DNA of 64,000 nucleotides from Acidihalobacter ferrooxydans (GTDB lineage: Bacteria > Pseudomonadota > Gammaproteobacteria > DSM-5130 > Acidihalobacteraceae): NCBI RefSeq assembly GCF_001975725.1, contig NZ_CP019434.1, positions 2,430,606 to 2,494,605 of the forward strand. Reading direction: 5' to 3'. Positions within the stretch are counted from its first letter, which is position 1, and each line of letters starts with the position of its first letter. The position numbers were made by a program, and so were the translations under genes. Shown in pieces: positions 39,221 to 50,947 of this stretch. The notes beneath the pieces were generated by a model that had not been told where the DNA came from, made no database searches, and saw nothing but the letters and a program-made list of their open reading frames with translations.

Positions 39221-40236
39221 TTCTCCCTGGCCGGTGTTTTGCCATCGAGTTGGTACTTGATGACCGCGCGCTCCTGCTCGGCGTACGTGCGGGAAAACGC
39301 GTGCATGCCGTTACCCATGGCAACGAAGTACAGGTATTTGGTGTGTGCCGGATGCAGCACGGCGTGAATCGCCGCAGGACTCGGAATCGCGATGGGTGTC
39401 GGCGGCAGCCCGTGATGCACATACGTGTTGTAGGGTGACCCGTTGCGCAGGTCCCGGTATGTAATCCGCCCCTTGTATGCGCGACCGACCGCATAAATGA
39501 CTGTCGGATCGCTTTGCAGACGCATACCCTTGCGCAGACGGTTGATGAATACGCCGGCGATCAGTGGACGCTCGCTGGCACTGCCGGTTTCCTTCTCCAC
39601 GATGGACGCCAGAATCAGGGCTTGATAGGGCGTTTTCAACGGCAGATTCGAGGCACGTTGCGCCCATTGCGCATCGAGATACTTGCGCATCGCGTCATAG
39701 GCTCTGCGCAGAATACTGACATCGGTCGCCCCATCGGGGAAAAAATAGGTGTTCGGGTAGAACCAGCCCTCGGGCGACATGTTCTTCGGCCCGCCCAGAC
39801 GATGAATCAGGTCGGCATAATCGGTGGGCTTGAGCGTGTGATCGATGTGCGGATCCTTGTTCAGAGCCTGCATGATCTGGCGAAACGTCCAGCCGTCGAT
39901 CAGCGTCAGCGGGTATTGCACGGTTTTTCCCGCAACCAGGAGATCCAGCAGACCCAGCGACGTGAGACCAGGATTGAGTCGATACTCACCCTGCTTGATC
40001 TGCCCGGCGCGGCCGTCGAGGCGCGCGTAAAGCGTCCACAGGCGTGGGTGCTGCAACACATTTTCACGCTGTAGCTGGAGGGCCACGTCGCCCGCAGCCG
40101 CGCCGGACGGCACGGTAATCAATACCCCACCGGCGGGGATATCCAGCGGCGCATCAAGCGTGCGCCAAACACCGACGCCGACCAGCACCACGGCAAGAAC
40201 GGCAAACAGGGCGAGCAGCCCCAGCAGGCGCCGCAT
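39217..40236 (-). CDS. mltG: Endolytic murein transglycosylase MltG
   Basis: Cuts nascent glycan strands and helps set their length. The 339-residue inner-membrane protein has one N-terminal helix (about 5-25), a LysM-like domain and the YceG core. The catalytic Glu is in LILASIVEKETG; NTYFFPDGA, FINRLRKGMRLQSDPTVIYA and SPYNTYVHHGLPPTPIAIPS are family blocks. ATG 40236 follows the pabC stop directly (TGAGCATG). It sits between pabC and tmk as in most gammaproteobacteria. Confidence 0.96.
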   Translation of the reverse strand: MRRLLGLLALFAVLAVVLVGVGVWRTLDAPLDIPAGGVLITVPSGAAAGDVALQLQRENVLQHPRLWTLYARLDGRAGQIKQGEYRLNPGLTSLGLLDLLVAGKTVQYPLTLIDGWTFRQIMQALNKDPHIDHTLKPTDYADLIHRLGGPKNMSPEGWFYPNTYFFPDGATDVSILRRAYDAMRKYLDAQWAQRASNLPLKTPYQALILASIVEKETGSASERPLIAGVFINRLRKGMRLQSDPTVIYAVGRAYKGRITYRDLRNGSPYNTYVHHGLPPTPIAIPSPAAIHAVLHPAHTKYLYFVAMGNGMHAFSRTYAEQERAVIKYQLDGKTPAREK

Positions 40237-40238
40237 GC

Positions 40239-41054
40239 TCAGCACGCTCCCCTGCTCACGGCGCTCTGCACGCGCCGGATCAGCGCAGCATCAGGCAGCC
40301 CCTGGTGATCGACACGCGCGACCGGCCAGACACCGATCAGGCTGTTGCAGACGAAAACACCGTCCGCGGCGAGCAGCCGCGCAGGCGGACAGCGTGCGAT
40401 CGACGTGGCGATACCCGCGCGTTCGGCCCATTCGAGAATGCGTTCGCGCATGATGCCGGCCACTCCGCAACGACTCAGATCGGGGCTCAGAAGTGTATCA
40501 CCCTCGACCCAGAAAACATTGCTCATGGTGCCCTCGACAATGTTACCGTCGGGATCGCTCAGCAGACCTTCTTCCGGTGTATCGCCCCACTCCGCTCGCG
40601 CCAGCACCGAATGCAAGCGGTTCAAATGTTTGATGCCAGCCAACCGCGCATCGAACGGTAACCGAGTGGCGCACAGTCTCACGGCAACTCCGGCATCGGG
40701 AATCTGCCGCTGTGGCCAGGGCCGTATAGCGACAATACAACGCGGGCTGTGGTGCGCTGGCACGCGGTAACCCGCGCCCCCGCTACCGGCCGTCACAAGC
40801 AGTTTAAGCACCGCTCGCGGATGCCCCGCCACCTGCCGCTCGACCGTCGCCCGCACACGCGCCTCGTCCGGCTGCCTGATACCCAATCGTGCGCAACCGC
40901 GCGTCAGGCGGCGCCAATGACGCGCCCAATGCGGCACCCGTCCGGACGCGATCTCCATTGTTTCAAATACACCGTGGCCGTACGCCAGCCCACGGTCATC
41001 CAGCGGCAGACAGCCGTTTTCGACGCCATCGACAACGCCCATATAGCCACTCAT
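40239..41054 (-). CDS. pabC: Aminodeoxychorismate lyase
   Basis: A PLP enzyme releasing pyruvate from aminodeoxychorismate to give p-aminobenzoate. The 271-residue fold type IV protein has LDDRGLAYGHGVFETMEI, the PLP lysine in LAGIKHLNRLHSVLARAEW, and NIVEGTMSNVFWVE. Its ATG overlaps the pabB stop (ATGA), so the two folate genes are translationally coupled. Confidence 0.95.
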   Translation of the reverse strand: MSGYMGVVDGVENGCLPLDDRGLAYGHGVFETMEIASGRVPHWARHWRRLTRGCARLGIRQPDEARVRATVERQVAGHPRAVLKLLVTAGSGGAGYRVPAHHSPRCIVAIRPWPQRQIPDAGVAVRLCATRLPFDARLAGIKHLNRLHSVLARAEWGDTPEEGLLSDPDGNIVEGTMSNVFWVEGDTLLSPDLSRCGVAGIMRERILEWAERAGIATSIARCPPARLLAADGVFVCNSLIGVWPVARVDHQGLPDAALIRRVQSAVSRGAC

Positions 41055-42391
41055 TGCAAAGCCCGCAACAGGCCCTCGGCCTTGTGGCGCGTTTCGTCCA
41101 GTTCGCGCCCGGGGTCCGAGTCGGCGACGATGCCCGCTCCGGTGCGAAAACGCAGCCGGCCCGCGTCAGTCTCCAGCGTTCGGATGAGAATATTCAAATC
41201 CATGCGCCCGTGCTGGCTGAGATAGCCCATCGCGCCGGTGTAGGCGCCGCGCGCGGCCTTTTCGAGTGTGCGCAAAATCTGCATGCAGCGCACCTTGGGG
41301 CAACCGGTGATCGTACCGCCAGGAAAAACGGCGCGAATCAGTTCGCCGGGCGTGACGCCCGGGCGCAATTGCGCCCGGATGTTGGACACGATGTGATGCA
41401 CATGCGCATAGCTTTCGCAGACCATGAGTTCGTCAACTTTCACGGTTCCGGTACGCGCGATGCGCCCGAGATCGTTACGTTCCAGATCGATAAGCATGAT
41501 GTGCTCGGCCTGCTCTTTGGGGTGTGCGAGCAGATCCGCGCGTAAGCCGGCATCCAGCGCGGCATCCCTGCCGCGCGGATGTGTGCCGGCGATCGGGCGG
41601 GTCGACACGTGGCCAGCGTCAGCCTCGATCAGGCGTTCGGGCGATGAACTGATCACGGCGCGCTCGCCCCAGGTCGCCAAACCGGCAAAAGGCGCCGGAT
41701 TGGCCTCGCGCAGGGCCGCATAGAGCGCGGCGGCATCAACATCGTCGGTCAGTTCACCCTGCCAGGCACGCGACAGATTAGCCTGGAACACGTCCCCTTC
41801 CCGGATGTAGTCACGAATGCGTTCGACGCCTTCCAGATAACGCGGTGGCGCCTCTTCGTGCAAGTGCTTGACCAACGGCTGATGCGCCGGGTCAACCACT
41901 TCGAGCGCGGCGGCAAGAGCGGCATCCGTCTCGATCAGATGCAGCAGATCATCCCGCCCAGGCGCACTGACCGCATAGCGCTCACCGCGCAGATGATCGT
42001 GCACGATGGCCGCCGGCATATACTGCGCCCAGGCGGTTTCCCAACCCCAGGGATGCGCGGGCGGCAGCCCCAGAACAGGCTCGATGGCATAGGCCAGCTC
42101 GTAAGCGAGGTACAAGAACCAGCCACCGCGAAACGGTGCGCCACCATCGGCTGGCCGCTCATCCAAAGTCAGGCCGCAAGCCGCATCCAGACGTGGCAAA
42201 AATCGGGTCGCAGGACCACTGACCCAGCGCTCGGGAAACGCGAACAGAATATCGTAGCGGGCATGCTCACCGCCGCGCGAGGCGCTTTGCAGCAGATGCG
42301 GGTAGCGGCGTGAATGCAGCCGATGCAGCGCCAACAAATCCCAGTCTGCGGCGAGCGGTCGGAGCTCGGCCGCTGGCGAATGCACCGGCAC
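41051..42391 (-). CDS. pabB: Aminodeoxychorismate synthase component I
   Basis: Forms aminodeoxychorismate from chorismate with ammonia supplied by PabA. The 446-residue chorismate-binding protein has REGDVFQANLSRAWQGELT, SSSPERLIEADAGHVSTRPI, GTHPRGRD, the acid motif LIDLERNDLGRI, and GGTITGCPKVRCMQIL. The PIAGT-type motif favours PabB over TrpE. No ATG is near; GTG 42391, 4 bp after fabF, is the likely start, with GTG 42385 as an alternative. pabA is not in the window. Confidence 0.93.
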   Translation of the reverse strand: MPVHSPAAELRPLAADWDLLALHRLHSRRYPHLLQSASRGGEHARYDILFAFPERWVSGPATRFLPRLDAACGLTLDERPADGGAPFRGGWFLYLAYELAYAIEPVLGLPPAHPWGWETAWAQYMPAAIVHDHLRGERYAVSAPGRDDLLHLIETDAALAAALEVVDPAHQPLVKHLHEEAPPRYLEGVERIRDYIREGDVFQANLSRAWQGELTDDVDAAALYAALREANPAPFAGLATWGERAVISSSPERLIEADAGHVSTRPIAGTHPRGRDAALDAGLRADLLAHPKEQAEHIMLIDLERNDLGRIARTGTVKVDELMVCESYAHVHHIVSNIRAQLRPGVTPGELIRAVFPGGTITGCPKVRCMQILRTLEKAARGAYTGAMGYLSQHGRMDLNILIRTLETDAGRLRFRTGAGIVADSDPGRELDETRHKAEGLLRALQ

Positions 42392-42395
42392 GATA

Positions 42396-43634
42396 TCAGA
42401 GCGTTTTGAACAGCAGTGTGCCGTTGGTGCCGCCAAAGCCAAAGGAATTCGAGAGCACGCAGTTCAGCGTCGTCTGACGCGCCTCGTGCGGCACATAATC
42501 CAGATCGCACTCAGGGTCTGGATCATCCAGATTGATCGTCGGCGGAACGACCTGGTCACGTAGCGCCAGCACACAGAACACCGCCTCGACCCCACCCGCC
42601 GCACCCAGCAGATGACCGGTCATCGACTTGGTGGAACTGATCGCCAGCTTGTACGCGTGATCGCCGAAAGTCAGCTTCATGGCCGCTGTTTCAGCTTTGT
42701 CGCCTGCCGGCGTCGAGGTGCCGTGGGCATTGACGTAATCGATTTGCGCTGGATTGACCCCGGCATCCGCGAGTGCGCGCTGCATGCAGCGTGCGGCGCC
42801 CTCGCCGCTTGGCGACGGCTGGGTCATATGATGCGCGTCGGCATTGAGTCCAAAACCGGCCAGTTCGCAGTAGATATGCGCACCACGCGCCTTGGCGTGC
42901 GCATATTCTTCCAGCACCAGCACACCGGCCCCATCGCCGAGGACGAAACCATCACGCCCGCTGTCCCAAGGGCGGCTGGCGCCTGCCGGATCGTCGTTGC
43001 GCGTAGACAATGCGCGCGCTGCCGCAAACCCGGCCACGCACAGCGGCGTGCTGGCCATTTCCGCGCCTCCGGCAATCATCACGTCTGCATCACCGTAGGC
43101 GATCATGCGCGCCGCCAGGCCGATATTGTGCGTACCCGTCGTGCAGGCCGTCACCGTGGCCGTATTCGGCCCCCGGAAACCGTACATGATCGACAGATTG
43201 CCCGACACCATGTTGATGATGCTGGACGGAATGAAGAACGGCGATACCTTGCGCGCGCCGCCATTGAGGAGAGCCGTGTGGCCCTTCTCGATACCGGGCA
43301 GACCACCGATCCCGGAACCGACCGAAACGCCGACACGCTCCGGGTCGAAGCCACTGTCTTCCAGACCCGCATCGCGGATGGCTTGAATCGATGCCCCGAC
43401 ACCGTAATGGACAAAAATGTCCATTTTTTTCTGATCCTTGACCGGAATGTAGTCGTCGGCCCGGAAATCCCGTACCGCCGCGGAAATCCGCACCGGCGAA
43501 GCCGAGGCATCGAAGTGCTCGATGGCGGTAATACCACTACGCCCGGCCAGAATATTTTCCCAGGCCGTGGCCAACTGCGAGCCGACGGGAGACACGATTC
43601 CCAGTCCGGTAACGACAACGCGCCGCTTCGACAA
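42396..43634 (-). CDS. fabF: Beta-ketoacyl-ACP synthase II
   Basis: Elongating condensing enzyme of fatty-acid synthesis. It has 412 residues with the triad Cys-His-His in [33 protein letters not shown] and [20 protein letters not shown] at 43634 is taken as the start: AGAGGA lies 8 nt upstream and the product begins [17 protein letters not shown] like other FabF proteins. An open frame reaches 43715. It follows acpP after a 99-bp gap holding a GC-rich palindrome (43681-43709). Confidence 0.95.
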   Translation of the reverse strand: MSKRRVVVTGLGIVSPVGSQLATAWENILAGRSGITAIEHFDASASPVRISAAVRDFRADDYIPVKDQKKMDIFVHYGVGASIQAIRDAGLEDSGFDPERVGVSVGSGIGGLPGIEKGHTALLNGGARKVSPFFIPSSIINMVSGNLSIMYGFRGPNTATVTACTTGTHNIGLAARMIAYGDADVMIAGGAEMASTPLCVAGFAAARALSTRNDDPAGASRPWDSGRDGFVLGDGAGVLVLEEYAHAKARGAHIYCELAGFGLNADAHHMTQPSPSGEGAARCMQRALADAGVNPAQIDYVNAHGTSTPAGDKAETAAMKLTFGDHAYKLAISSTKSMTGHLLGAAGGVEAVFCVLALRDQVVPPTINLDDPDPECDLDYVPHEARQTTLNCVLSNSFGFGGTNGTLLFKTL

Positions 43635-43733
43635 AGTAGTTTCCTCTGCTGCGATTCGCTTCGGTTCAGTCACGAACAAGCCCCGGACGACCGGCCGGCC
43701 GCCCGGGACATGCAAGAACCGGATCGTGTCGAA

Positions 43734-43970
43734 TTACTTTTGGTGCGCGTTAATGTAGTCGATCGCCTGCTGCACCGTGGTGATCTTCTCGGCCTCTTCG
43801 TCAGGAATTTCGCATTCGAATTCCTCTTCCAGGGCCATGACCAGCTCGACGGTGTCCAGAGAGTCGGCACCGAGGTCGTCGACGAAGGAAGCCTCGTTCT
43901 TGACGTCCTCTTCCTTCGCGCCCAACTGCTCGACCACGATTTTCTTGACACGCTCTTCAACGTTGCTCAT
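43734..43970 (-). CDS. acpP: Acyl carrier protein
   Basis: Carrier of growing acyl chains. The 78-residue acidic four-helix protein has the phosphopantetheine serine in [20 protein letters not shown]. It starts [17 protein letters not shown] and ends [12 protein letters not shown], as usual. It lies between fabG and fabF. A terminator-like hairpin with a T-run stands just upstream (43991-44014), so it likely has its own promoter as well. Confidence 0.98.
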   Translation of the reverse strand: MSNVEERVKKIVVEQLGAKEEDVKNEASFVDDLGADSLDTVELVMALEEEFECEIPDEEAEKITTVQQAIDYINAHQK

Positions 43971-43990
43971 TGCTCGTAATTCCCCTGTGT

Positions 43991-44014
43991 AAAAAAAATG
44001 CAGCCGCCGGCTGC
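43991..44014 (-). terminator. Hairpin with T-run between fabG and acpP
   Basis: On the minus strand a 6-bp GC stem GCAGCC / GGCTGC with a 3-nt loop is followed by A and eight T. It lies 44 bp after the fabG stop and 20 bp before the acpP start. It looks like an intrinsic terminator or attenuator inside the fab cluster. A second small stem, TAGTTT / AAACTA, is at 44021-44036. Confidence 0.6.
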
Positions 44015-44058
44015 GGCGCGTAGTTTAGTGAAACTATGCCGTTATCGCCACTCCAAAC

Positions 44059-44802
44059 TCAGGCCATGTGCATTCCGCCATTCACGTGCAGGGTCTCGCC
44101 CGTGATATAGCCGGCCCCCGGCGAGGCCAGAAACGCCACCGCATTAGCGATATCCGCGACAGCGCCAAGTCGACGCAACGCGATCTGCTCCATCAAGCCT
44201 TCACGCTGTTCGTCTTTGAGCGCGCGGGTCATGTCGGTGTCGATGAAACCGGGCGCGACCACGTTCACGGTAATCCCGCGCGAACCGACCTCACGCGCCA
44301 GCGATTTGGAAAATCCGATCATGCCGGCTTTCGCCGCCGCATAATTGGTCTGCCCCGGGTTGCCGGTCACGCCAACGACCGAGGCGATATTGATGATTCG
44401 CCCCGCGCGACGCTTGATCATGCCACGGATACAACCGCGACTGAGGCGAAACACGGAACCAAGATTGGTGTCGATGACGGCCTGCCAGTCATCATCCTTC
44501 ATACCCATGAGCAGCATGTCACGCGTGATACCCGCGTTGTTGACCAGGATCGTCACTGCGCCGAACTCGCCGGTCACGGCGTCCAACAGCGTATCCACGG
44601 ACGTCTGCTCTTCGGCACGCAGCACCTTGCCAGCACCGGTCACGCCGGCCTCGGCCAGGTAGGCCGTGATCGCCTCGGCCCCGCCCTCACGGGTCGCCGT
44701 GCCGATCACCGTGGCGCCCTGACGCCCCAGTTCCAACGCAATCGCCTTGCCGATACCACGACTTGCGCCAGTCACCAGCGCCAGCTCTCCCTGCAAACTC
44801 AT
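44059..44802 (-). CDS. fabG: 3-oxoacyl-ACP reductase
   Basis: NADPH-dependent SDR enzyme reducing beta-ketoacyl-ACP. The 247-residue protein has the cofactor motif ALVTGASRGIGKAIALELG, NNAGITRDML, and the Ser-Tyr-Lys catalytic set in NIASVVGVTGNPGQTNYAAA followed by KAG. The start MSLQGELALVTG overlaps the fabD stop by 4 bp. The longer frame to 44862 lies inside fabD. Confidence 0.97.
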   Translation of the reverse strand: MSLQGELALVTGASRGIGKAIALELGRQGATVIGTATREGGAEAITAYLAEAGVTGAGKVLRAEEQTSVDTLLDAVTGEFGAVTILVNNAGITRDMLLMGMKDDDWQAVIDTNLGSVFRLSRGCIRGMIKRRAGRIINIASVVGVTGNPGQTNYAAAKAGMIGFSKSLAREVGSRGITVNVVAPGFIDTDMTRALKDEQREGLMEQIALRRLGAVADIANAVAFLASPGAGYITGETLHVNGGMHMA

Positions 44803-45743
44803 GCTCCGAACTCCTCGCACAGCGCCAGCGCGGCGTCCGTGCTCTTGGTATCCTCGACGCACAGCGCCTTGAGCGTACGGTCGATACGCTTGTTCAAGCC
44901 GCTGAGCACTTTGCCCGGACCGAACTCGAAGACCACCGCGATACCCTCGTCGGCAAACCCTTCGACCGTTTCGACCCAGCGGACCGGATGGTTGATCTGC
45001 TGCACCAGAGCTTCACGTATGCTCTGCGGATCAAAGTGTGCGCTGACATCGTAATTATGGATCACCGGAATGCGTGGCGCGCTGAATTCGACGCCTGCCA
45101 GCACCTCGCGCAGCGCCTCCGCAGCCGGCGTCATGAGGCTGCAATGCGAAGGCACGCTCACCGGCAGCGGCAGCGCCCGCTTGGCTCCCGCCTCCGTCGC
45201 CAGCGCCATCAGCCTTGCTACCGCACCCGCATGGCCGGCGACGACGACCTGACCCGGCGCATTGAAATTCACCGCCTCGACCACTTCTCCCGCAGCCGCC
45301 TCGGCACACAAATCCGCCACCTGTTGAGCCGTCAGCCCAAGAATTGCCGCCATCGCGCCAACGCCCTGTGCCACGGCATCCTGCATCAGACGCCCACGCT
45401 CGGCGACCACGCGCACCGCATCCTCGAAGCGCAGCGCACCGGCACAGACCAGCGCGGTATACTCGCCCAGGCTATGGCCGGCCATCATCTCCGGGCGGCA
45501 GCCGCCCTCTTCCGACCAGACATTCCACACGGCCATGCCAGCGGTCAGCATCACCGGCTGCGTCAAGCGCGTCTGATTGAGATCCTCGATCGGGCCATTC
45601 TGCACCAGAGACCACAAATCGAGCGACAAGACATCCGATGCCTGCTGGAATGTTTCGCGCACCTGCGGATAGCGATCCGACAGCGCCGACAGCATACCGA
45701 TGGACTGCGATCCCTGACCTGGAAAGACTGCTGCAAAGCTCAT
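44799..45743 (-). CDS. fabD: Malonyl-CoA-ACP transacylase
   Basis: Loads malonyl onto ACP. The 314-residue protein has FPGQGSQSIGML, the nucleophile serine in MMAGHSLGEYTALVCAGAL, and the catalytic His in VSVPSHCSLMTPAAEAL. ATG 45743 (MSFAAVFPGQG) fits the family; ATG 45752 is possible but stands only 2 bp from its AAGG. It heads the cluster. The usual upstream genes plsX and fabH are absent; a divergent infA lies there instead. Confidence 0.95.
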   Translation of the reverse strand: MSFAAVFPGQGSQSIGMLSALSDRYPQVRETFQQASDVLSLDLWSLVQNGPIEDLNQTRLTQPVMLTAGMAVWNVWSEEGGCRPEMMAGHSLGEYTALVCAGALRFEDAVRVVAERGRLMQDAVAQGVGAMAAILGLTAQQVADLCAEAAAGEVVEAVNFNAPGQVVVAGHAGAVARLMALATEAGAKRALPLPVSVPSHCSLMTPAAEALREVLAGVEFSAPRIPVIHNYDVSAHFDPQSIREALVQQINHPVRWVETVEGFADEGIAVVFEFGPGKVLSGLNKRIDRTLKALCVEDTKSTDAALALCEEFGA

Positions 45744-45922
45744 GGAGCTCATAACCTTCTTGGGTTGAAAAGGCCGCTAGTGTAGGCAAAGGCCGCGATC
45801 CGGGCAAATACGCGATAACGGCCCGATAAAACCGGCCGAATTGCCGATCAAGCTTGTGTTATGCCCGCATTTATCGATAATGGTCGACCTCTCAGGCAGC
45901 AATGGACCTCAGTCCTTTAAAG

Positions 45923-46141
45923 ATGGCAAAAGAAGACGCAATCGAAATGGAAGGGAAGGTGATCGACACGCTTCCCAACACAGTGTTCCGGGTGGAGCTC
46001 GACAACGGCCACGTCGTCATGGCGCATATCTCCGGTCGCATGCGCAAACACTACATCCGTATTCTCACCGGTGACCGCGTAACTGTCGAACTCACCCCTT
46101 ACGACCTGAGCAAGGGTCGAATCGTCTACCGCAAAAAATAA
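45923..46141 (+). CDS. infA: Translation initiation factor IF-1
   Basis: The 72-residue OB-fold factor that binds the ribosomal A site with IF2 and IF3. [39 protein letters not shown] and [16 protein letters not shown] are nearly invariant. The length equals the E. coli protein. It is divergent from fabD (179 bp apart) and converges on clpA (21 bp apart). Confidence 0.98.
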   Translation: MAKEDAIEMEGKVIDTLPNTVFRVELDNGHVVMAHISGRMRKHYIRILTGDRVTVELTPYDLSKGRIVYRKK

Positions 46142-46162
46142 TTCGACGCGTGGCCGGTCTGA

Positions 46163-48421
46163 TCAACTGACCGCCGCATCCGCGAATTCCAGCTTCAGTT
46201 CGTCTTCCTCAACCACCACGCGTACTTCGCCCCCGTGCGTCAGGGAGCCGAACAAGACCTCCTCGGCCAGCGGCTTCTTGAGGTGCTCCTGAATGACGCG
46301 CGCCATCGGCCGCGCGCCCATCAGCGGATCGTAACCGCGCTCGGCCAGCCAGGCACGCGCTGCGTCATCGACGATCAGGCGCACACGTTTCTCGTCCAGC
46401 TGCGCTTCCAGTTCGATCAGGAATTTATCCACCACATTGGTGATGGTGCGCGCATCCAGCGCCTTGAACTGGATGATCGCATCGAGCCGATTGCGGAACT
46501 CCGGCGTGAACATGCGCTTGAGCTCCTGCATGCCATCCGTGCTGTGATCCTGTTCGGTAAAGCCCATGCTGCGCCGGGCGACGCTCTGCGCGCCTGCATT
46601 CGTGGTCATGATCAGGATGACATTGCGAAAATCGACCTGGCGCCCGTTGGTGTCGGTCAGCGTGCCGTGATCCATGACCTGCAACAGCAGGTTAAACACG
46701 TCAGGGTGCGCTTTTTCGATTTCGTCCAGCAGCAGCACCGAGTGCGGATGCTTGAGCACGGCGTCGGTCAACAGCCCGCCCTGATCGAAACCCACATAGC
46801 CCGGCGGCGCACCGATCAGGCGCGACACGGTGTGCCGCTCCATGTATTCCGACATATCGAAACGCACCAGTTCGATGCCCAGCTGCAGGGCAAGTTGGCG
46901 GCTGACCTCGGTCTTGCCGACGCCGGTCGGTCCGGCGAACAAAAATGAGCCGATCGGCTTGTCCCGGCTCCCCAACCCCGAACGCGCCATCTTGATCGAC
47001 GCTGTGAGCGTATCAATGGCCTCGCCCTGCCCGAAGACGACCAGTTTGAGATCGCGATCCAGGTTTTTGAGCGTTGCAAGATCGGAACTGGATACCTGCT
47101 TGGGCGGGATACGCGCGATCTTGGCGATAATGTCCTCGACATCGCGCACCGAAATCGTCTTGCGGCGCTGCGCGGGCGGCTGCATCCGGCGGCGCGCGCC
47201 GGCCTCGTCGATCACATCGATGGCCTTGTCCGGCAGGTGCCGATCGGTAATGTAGCGATCCGCCAACTCGGCCGCGGCGTGCAGGGCCGGGTTGGTGTAG
47301 CGCACCGCGTGATGTTCTTCGAAGCGCGTCTTCAGACCTTTCAGAATCTGGAACGTCTCGTCCACCGTAGGCTCGCGCACATCGATTTTCTGGAACCGCC
47401 GGGTCAGCGCACGGTCCTTCTCGAAGATCCCGCGGTATTCCTGGTAGGTGGTCGAGCCGATGCATTTGAGTTCACCGTTGGCGAGCATCGGCTTGATCAG
47501 ATTGGAGGCATCCATCACGCCGCCCGAGGCCGCGCCCGCGCCGATCAAGGTATGTATCTCGTCGATAAACAATACCGCCGTGGGCTGACGCTTGAGCTGA
47601 GAAAGCACGCCCTTGAGCCGCTTCTCGAAGTCGCCGCGATACTTGGTGCCCGCCACCAGCGCGCCCAGGTCGAGCGAATACACCACCGCGTCGGCCAGAA
47701 TCTCGGGTACTTCGCCGTCGACGACCTTCTTCGCCAGGCCTTCGGCGAGCGCAGTCTTGCCGACGCCGGCCTCGCCGACGTAAAGCGGATTATTCTTGCG
47801 CCGACGGCACAGAATCTGCACCGTGCGCTCGATTTCCTCATCGCGCCCGATCAACGGATCGATACGCCCCTGCCGGGCACGCTCGTTCAGATTGGTCGCG
47901 AACTGCTCCAATGGATTGCTGCGCGGCGCGTCTTCGGCGTTACCCGCGTCCGGCCCGGCCTCACTTTCCTGTTCCTGGCCTTCGTCGCCGACGCGCGAAA
48001 TCCCGTGAGAGACGTAATTCACCACATCCAGGCGCGTGATGTCCTGCTGGCCGAGCAGGTAGACGGCGTGCGAGTCCTGCTCGCCGAACAGCGAAACCAG
48101 CACATTGGCGCCGTTGACTTCCTTGCGCCCCGAGGACTGCACATGAAACACCGCCCGTTGCAGCACGCGTTGAAAACCAAGCGTCGGCTGGGTATCACGA
48201 TCATCGCTGCCCATCAGCAGCGGCGTGTTGTCGGTGATGAACTGCTCCAGTTCACGTTTCAGGGTGAGAATATCCGCGCCACACGCGCGCAACACCCCGA
48301 CGGCAGTCGGATTATCGGTGAGCGCCAACAGCAGATGCTCGACGGTCATGAACTCATGCCGTTTTTCGCGCGCCTGCTTGAAGGCCATGTTCAAGGTAAA
48401 TTCGAGCTCTTTGTTCAGCAT
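46163..48421 (-). CDS. clpA: ATP-dependent Clp protease ATP-binding subunit ClpA
   Basis: The unfoldase of the ClpAP protease. The 752-residue protein has two Clp-N repeats (about 1-145), an acidic linker ([19 protein letters not shown]), and two AAA+ domains with Walker [14 protein letters not shown] and [14 protein letters not shown] and Walker [15 protein letters not shown] and [12 protein letters not shown]. The start [14 protein letters not shown] is the family N-terminus; the open frame extends 30 codons further. It lies downstream of clpS in the same direction. Confidence 0.97.
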   Translation of the reverse strand: MLNKELEFTLNMAFKQAREKRHEFMTVEHLLLALTDNPTAVGVLRACGADILTLKRELEQFITDNTPLLMGSDDRDTQPTLGFQRVLQRAVFHVQSSGRKEVNGANVLVSLFGEQDSHAVYLLGQQDITRLDVVNYVSHGISRVGDEGQEQESEAGPDAGNAEDAPRSNPLEQFATNLNERARQGRIDPLIGRDEEIERTVQILCRRRKNNPLYVGEAGVGKTALAEGLAKKVVDGEVPEILADAVVYSLDLGALVAGTKYRGDFEKRLKGVLSQLKRQPTAVLFIDEIHTLIGAGAASGGVMDASNLIKPMLANGELKCIGSTTYQEYRGIFEKDRALTRRFQKIDVREPTVDETFQILKGLKTRFEEHHAVRYTNPALHAAAELADRYITDRHLPDKAIDVIDEAGARRRMQPPAQRRKTISVRDVEDIIAKIARIPPKQVSSSDLATLKNLDRDLKLVVFGQGEAIDTLTASIKMARSGLGSRDKPIGSFLFAGPTGVGKTEVSRQLALQLGIELVRFDMSEYMERHTVSRLIGAPPGYVGFDQGGLLTDAVLKHPHSVLLLDEIEKAHPDVFNLLLQVMDHGTLTDTNGRQVDFRNVILIMTTNAGAQSVARRSMGFTEQDHSTDGMQELKRMFTPEFRNRLDAIIQFKALDARTITNVVDKFLIELEAQLDEKRVRLIVDDAARAWLAERGYDPLMGARPMARVIQEHLKKPLAEEVLFGSLTHGGEVRVVVEEDELKLEFADAAVS

Positions 48422-48556
48422 TGTCGCCGCCTCACTCGGAAAGGCCGCCGCAGCGGCCGTTGATTTGTCGAACGCGTCAACACACGACGCCCGACGGAAA
48501 TTGAAGCACATTGCGTGCCCGCTGGAAGTGACCGCCCGCGTTGCAAGGGCAAATGA

Positions 48557-48880
48557 TCAGGCCTCTTCCAGTGTGCACAGCAGCGGATGCTGATGCTGGC
48601 GTGCATAGTCGTTCACCTGCGCCACCTTGGTTTCGGCGATGTCGCGGCTGAACACGCCGCAGACACCGCGTCCTCGCGTGTGCACATGCAGCATCACGCG
48701 CGTCGCGCGCTCGCGATCCATGGCAAAGAATCGTTCGAGCACCTCGACGACGAACTCCATGGGCGTGTAGTCGTCGTTGAGGATTAGCACCTTGTACTGT
48801 GGCGGCGGTTTCAGCCGGGGACGGCTGGCTTCGATTGCCAATCCGTCCCCGTCGCGCGGAAGTTCGGGTTCGTCACTCAT
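48557..48880 (-). CDS. clpS: ClpS adaptor protein
   Basis: Delivers N-degron substrates to ClpA. The 107-residue protein has the binding-pocket motifs [20 protein letters not shown] and [20 protein letters not shown]. It is immediately upstream of clpA (135 bp), the standard pairing. The N-terminal tail is acidic and flexible. Confidence 0.97.
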   Translation of the reverse strand: MSDEPELPRDGDGLAIEASRPRLKPPPQYKVLILNDDYTPMEFVVEVLERFFAMDRERATRVMLHVHTRGRGVCGVFSRDIAETKVAQVNDYARQHQHPLLCTLEEA

Positions 48881-48937
48881 GCTTCGCCATGTGTGGGCGT
48901 GTTCTCGGATTTCAAGCAGACACCCACGCTTGATCGT

Positions 48938-50194
<1,257 letters not shown>

Positions 50195-50234
50195 GCTTGA
50201 GCCTCCGTTGTTGAATAGCCTTCGTTGCGCCCGG

Positions 50235-50397
50235 CCCGGATATTTCACGGCCACCACCGATCTCGCGGGCCTCCTGATTCGACAAGGGAAACGTCCTCAG
50301 TCGGCCGCCATCACCGCGACGCCGCTCCTGCGGGGCTCCCTTGTGAAACCCATAGCCGGCGCGCCATCAGTACACATTTCGTGAAACATCCGGGTTG
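50235..50397. repeat. Family B short inverted-repeat element, copy 4
   Basis: About 163 bp and the clearest copy. The outer arms are CCCGGATATTTCACG / CGTGAAACATCCGGG. The inner arms are ACAAGGGA / TCCCTTGT, around CATCACCGCGACGCCGCTCC. It lies in the divergent gap between icd and nudJ. Confidence 0.85.
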
Positions 50398-50506
50398 GTG
50401 CATTGCCAAAAGTATACGCCGTGAAACGTCATCGGGTTGCAGAGCCGCCGACCAGGGCGTGTAAACTGTCGCCTCATATCCCGTGTCATCGACCTTGCTG
50501 TTTTCC

Positions 50507-50947
50507 ATGCGCTTTACTCCACACGTCACCGTCGTCGCAATTGCCGAACAGGCCGGCCGTTATCTCATGGTGCGCGAACGCATCGACGGACGAATTCGTT
50601 ACAACCAGCCGGCCGGCCATCTTGAGGAAGGCGAATCCCTGCTCGCGGCCGTCGTGCGCGAGACTCTGGAAGAAACCGCCTGGCATTACCAGCCCGAAGC
50701 CTTGATCGGCCTCTATCGCTGGATTTCACCGGACGGCATCACCTTCCTGCGCGCCACGTTCTGCGGCCACGTCACACGCCATGCGCCCGAACGCGCCCTC
50801 GACACCGGCATCGAAGCCGCGCAATGGCTCTCGCTCGCGCAGATCCACGACCTCGGCGCCCAACTGCGCAGCCCCATGGTGCTGCGCGGCCTGGAAGACT
50901 ACCTCGCCGGCGTCCGTTATCCACTGACCGTCTTGCAAGAATCATGA
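50507..50947 (+). CDS. nudJ: Nudix hydrolase NudJ-like
   Basis: A 146-residue Nudix phosphatase. The box is [20 protein letters not shown], ending T-A-W. The neighbourhood, immediately before mnmA, and the N-terminus [20 protein letters not shown] match NudJ (phosphatase of thiamine and nucleoside diphosphates). Its stop overlaps the mnmA start (ATGA). Confidence 0.92.
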   Translation: MRFTPHVTVVAIAEQAGRYLMVRERIDGRIRYNQPAGHLEEGESLLAAVVRETLEETAWHYQPEALIGLYRWISPDGITFLRATFCGHVTRHAPERALDTGIEAAQWLSLAQIHDLGAQLRSPMVLRGLEDYLAGVRYPLTVLQES

